Positions 1 through 10,631 of a DNA stretch of 64,000 nt are shown in pieces (position 1 is the first letter of the stretch; every line of letters starts with the position of its first letter). The notes beneath the pieces are model-generated. The model had not been told where the DNA came from. It saw nothing but the letters and a program-made list of their open reading frames with translations, and did no database searches. Location: assembly GCA_016930675.1 (NCBI GenBank), contig JAFGGG010000004.1, positions 186,001 through 250,000 on the forward strand. Reading direction: 5' to 3'. The translations under genes and the position numbers were made by a program. Origin of the DNA: Spirochaetales bacterium. GTDB lineage: Bacteria; Spirochaetota; Spirochaetia; SZUA-6; RPPD01.

Positions 1-3000
1 GGAGGTGCCTATCCGACTTTCACAGGCTACGTGGATCCTGATGCAGCGGGTGTGAAATTCGATTGGACCGTATCTTATTTGGGAGAGGCTATGACCAGTC
101 GGCAGGTAACCGTGGGCGGAAAGACCTGCCTTATGCTATGGGAGCCGGGCGCTTTTTCTCCCTTTGAGTTTTTGAACTGTTATGAGCTGCCGGCCGCAGC
201 TCCTAATGATTTGTGGCGGGTTAATATAAAAGCAGTACCACGGGGCGATGAGCTGGGAAATTACAGAAACTTTACCTATGCACCGCTGTTCGAGGCTCAG
301 CCCGGCAGCCTCATTTTCAGGGTATATATCGATAGAAACAATATCCGCACGGATTTTTGGAACCACTATCCTTTTCCCGACAGCGAGCATCAACTTTACG
401 GGCCTCTGCGTGATCATAATCCGGGATTTTTTGACTGGGAAATATATACTCAGATTATCTCGCCGATTAATAGTTTTTATCTCGCTCAAAACGTGGTAAT
501 CGGTTCGGTTTCCGTAAAACGGAACGGGATGGACGAGACCCGTTTTGATGTGGACTATACCAGTGGAATTATCACTTTTCATACCACGATAAATCCTGAT
601 GACAGACTGGAGGTGACGTACAGTGTGGCTCAGGGGCTGGATAACAACGGTGACATCCTGTTTGTGTGGGGTAATCAGCTGCCCTTTTCCGAGCTTTTTA
701 CTTTGGACATTGCCGCAGGAGTGCGCTGGAATATGCTGCCCGGCGCTTATTGCGAACAGGTATATTCAAGAACCGGCGTTGTACTCGCATCGCTGTCGCT
801 GCACGGGAAAAATGAGAATCTGGCCTACAAAGCGGCCACAGCGCTTTCTTTTTCCAATCCCGATACCACGGGCATCTTGCGGCTGCTGGGCATGGAACGC
901 AAGGGTATTCATCTGAGTATAACCGAAGATATGGCCTATCCAGCGGCAAAGCCTGTTGGTATCGCGGGCCTGTTGAATCGCGGACGTCTGCTTTACAAAG
1001 ACTACCGCCAGTATGATTTTTTAGGCTCGTATGCACTCAAACCCTTAAGCTGGAGTGTGCCTTCCGAGCAGGTATTTAGTTATACGAACGGCTCCAAACC
1101 GGGTCCCTATCTTGTAGGTGAAAGCGCGGAAGGAGAAGTGGATAAAAGTCTGGTGCTTGATTTTGAACTGGATAATACTAATGATTGGGTGGGTTTTCAG
1201 ATTCCTGTCGTGGCTAAGCAGGGAGTAATCGATCTTTCTCATCTGCAATCCATACTCTATGCTTACCGGGTCGCCAATCTAAGCGGAAATGCCGATGTAT
1301 ATATTCAAATCGGAGATCTTGCTGAAGATATTGATGATGACGGTGTGCTGGATGAGGAACTCTCCAAGTTGTCACAGGGTTTTCTGTTTAACGATACGGA
1401 CAACAGTGCCAATCTCTATGTGGGAGGAGGCCCCAAACAGCAGGGCAATAATATTATTGATTCCGAAGATGTGGACGGCAACAGTTTTTTAGACGCAGAA
1501 AATGCAGAGTTCGTTTTTACTTCAAACGCTCTGTCGCTCACGGGAGCCACGGGCTGGAGTGTGGAAAATATTTATTTGACACCGGCCGACCAGGAGCTGT
1601 TGAAGCGTGTACGCTCCTTACGGGTAATCGTCGTAAATACTTCCGGGGCAGGCATAACCGGTAGGATTCTTATTGACACCCTCCGCTTGGAAGGCACATC
1701 TTTCTGGACGGATGATACCGCGGGAAGCGTGGATATACGGGAAGTTGAAGAACAGTATTTAGGCAGCAAACCGGCACGGGAATTGGAGCGTGAATTTTCA
1801 GAAGTCAGGAATATTTTCCACAACACGGGAGATGACAATAAAGTACTGGAGTTAAACTGGCTGAATCCCGCAGGCGCTGCGTTCGAGGTAAAAAGCGCGT
1901 TCCGTTACAGCACCGAAGGCGTACGCTACCGCAAGGTTGTGTTTTATGCCGCCAAAATGAATCTTTCCGAATCGGGAGGCGGCTCGACAGTCAGCTTTTC
2001 ATTCACCGATGCCAAGGGCAAAGGCATCCATGCAACGTTGCCGCATACTGCACTTACCGCCGATTGGCAAAAAGTTATAATAGACCTGCAAAGCAGAACC
2101 CTCTCTGTGAATGATACCCCGGTAGCTGCCGCCACCGTAAGCGTGGATAACTATGGTGCGTTGCTTTATTTTAGCGTGCACATCGATAATACGGACGGAG
2201 GCACCTTGTTGTTGGACGAAGTTCATCTGCGTGATCCGGAAGGAGCTATCGGCGCCGCGTTCGCCGTGGATACGGACCTGACCTTTCCGGGCACGCTGGT
2301 TGAAATCGGAGGTGTTCCTCTGCTTTCCGATGTAAGCGTAAGAGAGAATTTTTCAGCGGTTACCCCCGGATTCGCCGGACTGTACGGAGAACCTTCGGAG
2401 AATATGAGCACTAATTCACTTACCGAAGTTTCATGCGGCATATTAGGGAGTGAACTGGACGCGGATTTTACCCTGCAGGGAGTTGATGATGAATGGTCTG
2501 TTTCAGGCGGTCACAGACTGAAAATACCGAAACAGCCGTCTCCCATTGTATTTACCGACAGTTTCAGCTTAAGAGAGCGCAGTTGGGGCAATGAGTTCTC
2601 CAGAAGCAATGAGCTTATCATAGCGGTTCCGGGGATTTTAAGCCTTTATTTGTTGCAGAAAGCGCAGTCCCTGGAAGAGGTGTTGTCTCAGAATTGGAGT
2701 GCGGATCTTACCTTAATGGCTCTTACCCCCTATAGTTTTTCTTTTGATACCGACATCTCCGGTTCCAGCAGGGATTTCAGTTGTCCCGATCAGTGGTATC
2801 TGGAATCATGGATTTACAGTTATCAGTACTTTCTACCGCAGCAGCAGGAAACGATTCAGAATCGTCGCTGGAATTACTCGATTCTGCAGGCTTTAAACAG
2901 TTTGCCCGTGGGAGCACGGTTCGATGTCATGTCCGGATATGACAGTTATGACATAACCGGAAACTCGATGATTCAGGAGAACTTTCTTGAGCTCTCATTA

Positions 3001-3951
3001 GCGCTGCCCATTAAAATCGGTACGATCACTGTTACTCCCGGTTATAACCGTACCCTTAATACAACCCGCGCCTTATCGCATATAGGTTCGTTTACAGAGG
3101 ACCTGGGGGTACTATTTGAGGAATACCAGATACAGGATTATATCTGGACACTTATTCCCCTCTATGAGTTGTTTTCAGAAGATACGGAAGAGATTTTCCG
3201 GGATAAAAATCAGGATATCAGGAAAGCAACCTATAAACCGGAATTGACACTCGGTTTTATCAGACCTTTCGGATCGAGGTTGTGGGATCTTGTTGTGCCG
3301 TCACAGATCGATATCCGGTTCGGCAAGGAGTTATCCAAACAGGATACTCTCTATGACGATATCACGACGTTTTCAGTAAAAACAAAAATAAACGCCATTA
3401 ATCTATTTGGCAAATTCGGCGCATACTCTTTTATTGATTTTTATACCATTGATGAGTATGCTACGGCATTTGATTTTCAAGTGGCCTGGGATGAGGCGAA
3501 TGCGCTTGATAACTATTCATTCAGTCTTGAGAATCGGTTTCAATTTGAAAACCAGGTAAAAAATAGTTTTATCATTCATAATCGCTTTACCGTAGAGGAG
3601 GACGAGAAGCTGAAGATCTTCGATCAGGGGAGTGTTAAATACCAGTGGTATATCAGACCTGAAAACGGTATAGAGTTTCCTCTTATTGATGAGGAAACAG
3701 CTGCCAAAGGATTTGTTCAACATACGGAGCGAATTGATGTTCAAGCCTATAATTTACAGGATGATATGAGCAGCCATCCGCTGAATATTATCCTTACCCA
3801 TGAGACCTCATTTATTTTTCCGGATTTAGGGTACATAAGAGGAGAAGTCTCCCTCGGTATGGATTGGGAATATGTTCCTGAACAGCTGCGTACGGAGAAT
3901 ATAATGATTCTGGGTTTCCGCGTGGCCATCGAAGTATATCTGACCTTCTGA
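1..3951 (+). CDS. Giant envelope / outer-membrane protein, 3' part (possibly SprA-like)
   Basis: The reading frame is open from the first base, so the true start lies upstream; at least 1316 codons are visible. There are beta-rich segments, calcium-loop-like acidic runs (DIDDDGVLDEE, IIDSEDVDGN), two carbohydrate-module-like beta-sandwich stretches near residues 370-560 and 600-735, and a long C-terminal part rich in alternating aromatic/polar strands that ends in VYLTF. A terminal Phe is typical of BAM-inserted barrels. The passage around LLLDEVHLRDPEGAIG, followed by a shift into barrel-like sequence, recalls the layout of SprA-type translocon proteins. I infer that from pattern only. It is followed by two more outer-membrane genes on the same strand. 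Outer-membrane location is fairly likely; the family name is uncertain. Confidence 0.75.
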   Translation, partial: GGAYPTFTGYVDPDAAGVKFDWTVSYLGEAMTSRQVTVGGKTCLMLWEPGAFSPFEFLNCYELPAAAPNDLWRVNIKAVPRGDELGNYRNFTYAPLFEAQPGSLIFRVYIDRNNIRTDFWNHYPFPDSEHQLYGPLRDHNPGFFDWEIYTQIISPINSFYLAQNVVIGSVSVKRNGMDETRFDVDYTSGIITFHTTINPDDRLEVTYSVAQGLDNNGDILFVWGNQLPFSELFTLDIAAGVRWNMLPGAYCEQVYSRTGVVLASLSLHGKNENLAYKAATALSFSNPDTTGILRLLGMERKGIHLSITEDMAYPAAKPVGIAGLLNRGRLLYKDYRQYDFLGSYALKPLSWSVPSEQVFSYTNGSKPGPYLVGESAEGEVDKSLVLDFELDNTNDWVGFQIPVVAKQGVIDLSHLQSILYAYRVANLSGNADVYIQIGDLAEDIDDDGVLDEELSKLSQGFLFNDTDNSANLYVGGGPKQQGNNIIDSEDVDGNSFLDAENAEFVFTSNALSLTGATGWSVENIYLTPADQELLKRVRSLRVIVVNTSGAGITGRILIDTLRLEGTSFWTDDTAGSVDIREVEEQYLGSKPARELEREFSEVRNIFHNTGDDNKVLELNWLNPAGAAFEVKSAFRYSTEGVRYRKVVFYAAKMNLSESGGGSTVSFSFTDAKGKGIHATLPHTALTADWQKVIIDLQSRTLSVNDTPVAAATVSVDNYGALLYFSVHIDNTDGGTLLLDEVHLRDPEGAIGAAFAVDTDLTFPGTLVEIGGVPLLSDVSVRENFSAVTPGFAGLYGEPSENMSTNSLTEVSCGILGSELDADFTLQGVDDEWSVSGGHRLKIPKQPSPIVFTDSFSLRERSWGNEFSRSNELIIAVPGILSLYLLQKAQSLEEVLSQNWSADLTLMALTPYSFSFDTDISGSSRDFSCPDQWYLESWIYSYQYFLPQQQETIQNRRWNYSILQALNSLPVGARFDVMSGYDSYDITGNSMIQENFLELSLALPIKIGTITVTPGYNRTLNTTRALSHIGSFTEDLGVLFEEYQIQDYIWTLIPLYELFSEDTEEIFRDKNQDIRKATYKPELTLGFIRPFGSRLWDLVVPSQIDIRFGKELSKQDTLYDDITTFSVKTKINAINLFGKFGAYSFIDFYTIDEYATAFDFQVAWDEANALDNYSFSLENRFQFENQVKNSFIIHNRFTVEEDEKLKIFDQGSVKYQWYIRPENGIEFPLIDEETAAKGFVQHTERIDVQAYNLQDDMSSHPLNIILTHETSFIFPDLGYIRGEVSLGMDWEYVPEQLRTENIMILGFRVAIEVYLTF

Positions 3952-4001
3952 TTTTAGGTTATGCAGCTTAAGAATACACATATTAAAATACCTCTTCTGA
4001 C

Positions 4002-4029
4002 TTGTTTTTAACCATAGATGGTATATAAT
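4002..4029 (+). promoter_or_regulatory. Promoter for the outer-membrane gene at 4056
   Basis: A -35 TTGTTT (4002-4007) and a perfect -10 TATAAT (4024-4029) are separated by 16 bases. The expected start of transcription near 4036 gives a short leader carrying an AAGGAGG-type ribosome site just before the ATG at 4056. Confidence 0.5.
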
Positions 4030-4055
4030 TAATTGAGGAATATAAGGAGGAGCTT

Positions 4056-5450
4056 ATGAAGCATAAAGTGAAGAGTATTGTGCTCTGTATAGTATGCTCA
4101 TGCTGGGCGGGGGCTGTGGGTTTCGCACAGGCTGACCCCGTTCCGGAAGAAGCGCCGGCACCGGGACCGGAGTTGGGCTTTTCTTTAGGTTTGATGTTCG
4201 GACATGCCTCTTTCGGCGAAGACGAGAACGGAGAGGTTGAAACCTATCAAAAAGTAGGCATATTCCCCGATTTCTCCTATGGTGATTTTGGAGTGGCACT
4301 TGATTTTTATCTGCACTATCGTTTTGTAGACGGGGAGTTTGAAGTGAGACCTGAAGACTGGATTCCAGAAGATGATATAACAGTTTTTGATATTATCTTA
4401 AGCAAAATACGTTATATCCGCTGGGCATATAAAGGTGCTCCTCTTTACGGTAAATTCGGATCTATCGATCACAATGTACTTGGTAATGGCTATATTATGG
4501 GTAATTACGCCAATACATTATTTTTGCCTGAAGAAAGGATTTACGGCATCAATTTTGATTTAGACGGCAGGCTGTTTGATTTTCCTGTTTTTGGCATCGA
4601 GACGATGGTGGCAAATGTTACTGCGCTTGATGTATTCGGCGGGAGATTTTTTGTACGTCCTTTGGCCCTGCTTGATATCCAGATATTGAGCATGTTGGAG
4701 ATAGGCACTACATTCGTCATGGATAGAGATCCCTTTAAATATGTTGATGATACCTATATAACCGCGCTGGGTTTTCAGCCGGATAAGGAGTATTATATAA
4801 ACGCATTCGGAGTTGATGTAAAGCAGCCGATACTCACCCAGCCGCCGTTTACATTCGCAGTGTTTGGAGACATTGTCTGGCTGGATGATTTCGAGGCACT
4901 CGGAGGTATGGTCGGTTTTGGAGGTAAGATTATCGATATTTTTACTTATGTGGGTCAGCTGCGCATTAACGGTGATAATTTTATTCCCGTTTATTTTGAT
5001 CATACCTATGACCTTTCACGCGCCGACAAGTACAGTTTGGTGAAAAGCGGTGCCATTGAATCCTACCTGGGCTGGTACGCGGGTATCGGCGCTGAGTTCG
5101 CCAATATCCTATTTTTTCAGATTTCATTGGAAGGGCCACTCACCGAGGTTGATGAGGACTATATTAAGTATCCGCATCTGAAGGCCATGCTTACTTTGGG
5201 GCAGGGATTGGTCCCCGGTTTAAGCATGGATATGATTTACGATAAAGCCATGGTAGGCAGTAAAGAGGGCTTTTTTGAAGATCTTTTTAATCCCGAAGAC
5301 GCATTAACAACGATTAAAATCAATTATGCTATCGGACCCGCCATAATTACTCTTTTTTATGAAATACGCTATGTACCCGATGCAGGAGCCGGAGACGATA
5401 AATGGCAGATAACTTCGGGCTTGGAATGTGCTCTTACCTTACCTTTCTAA
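4056..5450 (+). CDS. Outer-membrane beta-barrel protein
   Basis: 464 residues with a clear signal peptide (positively charged start, hydrophobic core, cut after GFAQA near residue 26). The mature protein is a run of amphipathic strands with many aromatic residues and acidic loops, and ends in CALTLPF with the terminal Phe expected of an outer-membrane barrel. The start is supported by a strong Shine-Dalgarno (AAGGAGG) 6-8 bases upstream. The next gene follows after 17 bases, and a similar barrel forms the second half of that protein, so the two probably act in the same envelope process. No specific family is recognised; substrate unknown. Confidence 0.75.
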   Translation: MKHKVKSIVLCIVCSCWAGAVGFAQADPVPEEAPAPGPELGFSLGLMFGHASFGEDENGEVETYQKVGIFPDFSYGDFGVALDFYLHYRFVDGEFEVRPEDWIPEDDITVFDIILSKIRYIRWAYKGAPLYGKFGSIDHNVLGNGYIMGNYANTLFLPEERIYGINFDLDGRLFDFPVFGIETMVANVTALDVFGGRFFVRPLALLDIQILSMLEIGTTFVMDRDPFKYVDDTYITALGFQPDKEYYINAFGVDVKQPILTQPPFTFAVFGDIVWLDDFEALGGMVGFGGKIIDIFTYVGQLRINGDNFIPVYFDHTYDLSRADKYSLVKSGAIESYLGWYAGIGAEFANILFFQISLEGPLTEVDEDYIKYPHLKAMLTLGQGLVPGLSMDMIYDKAMVGSKEGFFEDLFNPEDALTTIKINYAIGPAIITLFYEIRYVPDAGAGDDKWQITSGLECALTLPF

Positions 5451-5467
5451 TGTAAAGGAGACAGATT

Positions 5468-7681
5468 ATGAAGACAATAAACTGTTGTTTATTAATAATA
5501 ATTTTAATTTTCTTCTGTGGTATAAGCGCTTTTGCGCAGGCACCTTTGCTTGCTTACTATGAAAACGTAAGCGGAGGATTAAAGGTGCGGTATGCAAACG
5601 GAAGCGAATTGTATGCGGACAGATTGAATTTCGGGGATGAGATACCCATTGGATCCACTATCATCACGGAAGACGGGGATTTTGTTGAAATCGAATTGAA
5701 AAACGGTTCTATCATCCGTATAAATGAAAATACAAATTTTACCATAGCTGCGATTCAGGGGTATAACGGAGCAGACGAAAATGTGTTTGAGATGTATGTG
5801 GGGAAATTCAGGGCCATAGCCGCCAAAACCACAGGGGAGGAGCGTTACAGGATCAGAACCCGTACCGCGGTCTGCGGTATTCGCGGTACGGATACAGGTA
5901 TTGAAGCGCTTTATGATGAAACTGTGGGCGGGAACATCGGTGCCAAGGTTTTTGTATTCGACGGCGAGGTGGAGGTTACTAAAATAGATGCGATCACCCA
6001 AAAGGAGCTGGGTAAAATCACTTTGAAAAGCGGACAGTGGGCGAATACCGCGGCCGTTCAGTTTATTCCTACGTATATGGCTCCTGCAGAAAAAAAAGAG
6101 TTTATGCGCGGACTTCAGTTTAAGGAGCTAGACCCCACCAAAGTTCCCGGACACACGGTAAGCAGCATGGGGACAGAAACGGTTATTTTACCCGGTGATA
6201 CGGGTGATATTGACAGGGGGGCGTCGCAAGAAGAGCCTGAATGGTTTAAAAATTTACGGGAAATACTCGGAATGGAAATCGGTACCGTGACTATCGGCGA
6301 TGTTACCTATGCCAAAGCGGTGCTGCAGCCCACCCTGAAAATTGATGATTTCAGGCTGGTGCTGTATTTACCCCTCATCTATCAATCCAATATGTTTGAT
6401 CCCGATGATTGGTATCAGCCTGACGGTAATAACGAATGGTCGTTTGGTTTTGATGCCAAATATGAGGATGATCTGGGCGGCAGAATCGGTGATATTTTCG
6501 CCGATCTTATACTTAAAATTAAAAGCCTTGAGTATGGTGAGTTGCGTGATGACTTTTTTCTCAAATTAGGCAACCTTAATAATATCACTATCGGACACGG
6601 GCTTATTATGCGTGATTACGCCAATGACGCGGATTTTCCGTCCGTGCGCAGGCTGGGATTTAATGTAGGCGCGGATTTTGACGCAGTGGGTTTTGAATTG
6701 ATGAGTAATGACCTGGCCCTGGCCTGCCGGGGCACGCCTGAGATTCTGGGTGCCAGATTCTACGTAAGACCCGCCGGTAAAAGCTTTCCTTTGGCATTCG
6801 GTCTGACCGGTGTCGTTGATTTTAATCCGGCCAATGCTTTGGAGGGTTATACCGGCCCTACAGAGACCGGCGATCCCATGTTCTTTAATTTCGGATTGGA
6901 TATGGAATTTCCATTAATGGAAGAGGAGGCGTTTGGTCTTGTCCTGTTTGCAGATCTTGGCTGTATGCTCCCTTACTTCAGGGAAGCGGTGCCTGGTGGA
7001 ATAGAGCCCGGATTCGCCTTTGATGCCATTATGCACGGACCATCCGGTGAAGAAACCCTAAGCAATTACGGCATAGCGGCCGGTCTTTTGGGCAATGTGG
7101 CTGAGTTTGATTGGAGACTCGAAGCACGCTACTACACGGGAGTGTTCAAACCGGCGTTTTATAACACACTCTATGACAGACAGCGCGGTATGTACGTCTA
7201 TGAAGTAGTAGATTATCTTTTGAATCCGGGCGATCCTGAAAATCAGATTTCCACATTCGGTATATATGGTGAGGGCACCTATACCATGGACAAGGTGTTT
7301 TCGTTTACGGCGGGCTATCTCCTGCCCCTTGACTTCGTTGACGACGGTGTTGAGATTGCCGACGACGATTATTTTGTCTTAAAATTTGCGCTTGAACCCG
7401 GTGTCATCCCTGTGGTGGGAATCTATTTTCAAATTATCTATGAGCGAACGAGATTTGTAAATACCATCGTTGAGGGAGAAGAAAACGATCTTACGTTATT
7501 TGACGCAAATACGGTCTTGAAGACTGCGGTCGGATATCCGTTAACCGAAAACATACATTTAATTTTCTATTTCACCACAGCTTTAAAGAAGGATACAGAT
7601 ACCGGTGAAATTATCTATGACGGAAACGGCAGACCGGAAGTTGCCACAACCATCAGTTTCGAGACTCAGATTAGTTTTTAA
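5468..7681 (+). CDS. FecR-domain outer-membrane barrel protein
   Basis: 737 residues. A signal peptide (cut near ISAFAQA, residue 24) is followed by a FecR-type domain at about residues 35-190. Recognisable parts are the GDEIPIGSTIITEDG segment, ELKNGSIIRINENT, and the CGIRGTDTGIEA strand common to FecR domains. After a linker (residues 200-260) comes a beta-barrel-like region ending in SFETQISF, with a terminal Phe. FecR domains bind or sense in the periplasm; here the fused barrel suggests anchoring at the outer membrane rather than anti-sigma control, since there is no sigma-factor gene nearby. Ribosome site AAAGGAG upstream; cotranscribed with the preceding barrel gene. Confidence 0.75.
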   Translation: MKTINCCLLIIILIFFCGISAFAQAPLLAYYENVSGGLKVRYANGSELYADRLNFGDEIPIGSTIITEDGDFVEIELKNGSIIRINENTNFTIAAIQGYNGADENVFEMYVGKFRAIAAKTTGEERYRIRTRTAVCGIRGTDTGIEALYDETVGGNIGAKVFVFDGEVEVTKIDAITQKELGKITLKSGQWANTAAVQFIPTYMAPAEKKEFMRGLQFKELDPTKVPGHTVSSMGTETVILPGDTGDIDRGASQEEPEWFKNLREILGMEIGTVTIGDVTYAKAVLQPTLKIDDFRLVLYLPLIYQSNMFDPDDWYQPDGNNEWSFGFDAKYEDDLGGRIGDIFADLILKIKSLEYGELRDDFFLKLGNLNNITIGHGLIMRDYANDADFPSVRRLGFNVGADFDAVGFELMSNDLALACRGTPEILGARFYVRPAGKSFPLAFGLTGVVDFNPANALEGYTGPTETGDPMFFNFGLDMEFPLMEEEAFGLVLFADLGCMLPYFREAVPGGIEPGFAFDAIMHGPSGEETLSNYGIAAGLLGNVAEFDWRLEARYYTGVFKPAFYNTLYDRQRGMYVYEVVDYLLNPGDPENQISTFGIYGEGTYTMDKVFSFTAGYLLPLDFVDDGVEIADDDYFVLKFALEPGVIPVVGIYFQIIYERTRFVNTIVEGEENDLTLFDANTVLKTAVGYPLTENIHLIFYFTTALKKDTDTGEIIYDGNGRPEVATTISFETQISF

Positions 7682-7695
7682 GGTTATAAGTATTT

Positions 7696-9423
7696 ATGGA
7701 TAAAAGTAAGGAGGACTCCCGGAAAATTCATGTTTTGGGAGAAGATGTTTCACGACGGATAGCGGCCGGCGAGGTTATCGAACGGCCGTTCTCCGTTGTA
7801 AGAGAACTGTTGGATAACTCATTGGATGCTTCAGCCGATGAGATGAGTGTGTATTTAAGGGACGGCGGAAACAGCTCCATACGAGTAGTGGATAACGGCT
7901 GCGGCATGCAGCCTGCGGATCTTAAAAGGTGTTATCTATCGCATGCTACATCCAAGATAAGCAAAATTGATGATTTGGATACGCTCTCCACGCTCGGATT
8001 TCGCGGAGAAGCGCTTTCCAGTATGGCGGCCTGCGCCCGCTTGGAGGTTGTCAGCGCGGTTAAAGACGGTTTGCACCCGGCTCACCGCCTGGTTGCGCAA
8101 GGAGGAAAACTGCTTTCGTTTGCCGCCTGTCAGGGAAAATCCGGAACAATAGTGGATGTGTCCCATGTTTTTTTTAATATGCCGGCTCGTAAAAAATTTC
8201 TAAAACGAAGCTCGGCTGAGACTATGATGTGTAAAATCGTTTTTTTAGATAAGGCCATGCCCTTTCCCGGTGTTGTTTTTAAGTTATTTATAGACGGTGA
8301 GTTAAAGCTTTTTTTTGAACGGCAGTCTTTATTGCACAGGGTAACAACAGCATATAACTATAAGGAGCACGCGGATATTTTTTCAGAAGTTCGGGCGGAG
8401 GGAGAAGGATTCTCTCTTGTTGTGGTGTGTGCAGGTCCTGATTTGAATCGCAAGGATAGAAAGCATATCCAGGTTTTTGTAAATAAGCGGCGGGTTTATG
8501 AATACTCGCTTGTTCAGGCTGTTGAATACGGTTTTAAGGAGTATTTGCCCGGCGGGCTGTATCCTGTATGCTTTGTGTTTTTGCAGATAGACCCTCGGTT
8601 GGTGGATTTTAATATTCACCCCGCCAAAAAAGAAGTACGCATAAAAAACCTGCCCTTAATACATCAGAAATTGGTAGCACTGCTTAAAAGCTTTTTTGCA
8701 GAAAACTATGCCTTTGCTTACGAAAACAGATTGCATCAAGCGCGCAGACAGGATTCCTCGCATGCTATGGCCGTATCCTTTGACCACCTATTCCCTGATT
8801 CCGCGCTTGAAGATAAGAAGGCAATTACGGCTCAGATTAAAAGCCTGTCTGTGCCTGAGGCAGGCGGAAAACCGGCAGCTGATTTTAGCTATCTGGGTCA
8901 GTTGTGGAAGGTATTTCTTGTTTTTTCCACGGAGGAGCGTGTGTATTTTGTCGATCAGCACGCTGCTCATGAAAGGCTGCTGTTTGATAGAATAAAAAGC
9001 TCTCCGGGAGCAATGCAGAAACTTCTGTTCCCCATAAGTTTTGAAGTAAGTGATGAAGAACTGGCTGTTCTGGAGACTATCATCGATAACCTGAAGGCTT
9101 TTAACGTTAAAATCCAGCGGATAGGCGAAAATAGTTTTGAAATTCAAGCGCTTCCGGAAAAACTACATTCGTTTCCTGAAAGCGAGCTTATCGCTTTCTT
9201 AAGGTCGGAAAAAGGAACAGTTGAAGATCTGAGCCGCGAGCTTTATGCGCGTGCGGCCTGCAGGCTTGCCATAAAAGAGGGCGAGGAAATTGACGAGCTT
9301 ACGGCCTGCGAGCTGTTTAAAGAGGTTCTGTCTTTAACTCATCCACGCTGTCCCCACGGCAGGCCGCTGTTTTATTCCATGAGCAAAGATCAGATTTTCA
9401 AACTTGTAGGACGCAACCTATAG
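7696..9423 (+). CDS. mutL: DNA mismatch repair endonuclease MutL
   Basis: 575 residues. The N-terminal GHKL ATPase shows GEVIERPFSVVRELLDNSLD, DNGCGM and the RGEALSS lid motif; the transducer domain follows to about residue 330, then a short linker and the dimerisation/endonuclease domain. The metal-site motifs of nicking MutL are visible: DQHAAHERLLFD (usual last Glu is Asp here), AACRLAIKEGEEID and CPHGRP. It should therefore nick the daughter strand after MutS recognises a mismatch. MutS is not in the window. The gene starts 14 bases after the FecR-barrel gene with a weak ribosome site and is probably read through from it, an unusual partner for a repair gene. Confidence 0.95.
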   Translation: MDKSKEDSRKIHVLGEDVSRRIAAGEVIERPFSVVRELLDNSLDASADEMSVYLRDGGNSSIRVVDNGCGMQPADLKRCYLSHATSKISKIDDLDTLSTLGFRGEALSSMAACARLEVVSAVKDGLHPAHRLVAQGGKLLSFAACQGKSGTIVDVSHVFFNMPARKKFLKRSSAETMMCKIVFLDKAMPFPGVVFKLFIDGELKLFFERQSLLHRVTTAYNYKEHADIFSEVRAEGEGFSLVVVCAGPDLNRKDRKHIQVFVNKRRVYEYSLVQAVEYGFKEYLPGGLYPVCFVFLQIDPRLVDFNIHPAKKEVRIKNLPLIHQKLVALLKSFFAENYAFAYENRLHQARRQDSSHAMAVSFDHLFPDSALEDKKAITAQIKSLSVPEAGGKPAADFSYLGQLWKVFLVFSTEERVYFVDQHAAHERLLFDRIKSSPGAMQKLLFPISFEVSDEELAVLETIIDNLKAFNVKIQRIGENSFEIQALPEKLHSFPESELIAFLRSEKGTVEDLSRELYARAACRLAIKEGEEIDELTACELFKEVLSLTHPRCPHGRPLFYSMSKDQIFKLVGRNL

Positions 9424-9504
9424 CAAGGATATGCATCATAATATATATACAGTTAATTGATAAGTGGCTGATATATGCTGTATCAGCCGTTAGGGGGAAT
9501 ATGT

Positions 9505-10574
<1,070 letters not shown>

Positions 10575-10575
<1 letters not shown>

Positions 10576-10604
10576 AGCCGCTCCATGAAATGTAAAAGCG
10601 GCTT
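10575..10604 (-). terminator. Terminator between convergent genes
   Basis: Perfect 8-base stem (AAGCCGCT / AGCGGCTT) with a 14-base loop. Read on the minus strand, the stem is followed by TATTTTTTTATC, so it best serves the minus-strand TPR genes, although it also sits right at the stop of the plus-strand lipoprotein gene. Confidence 0.65.
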
Positions 10605-10631
10605 GGCGGATGTTGTCTGCTTTGATATTTA

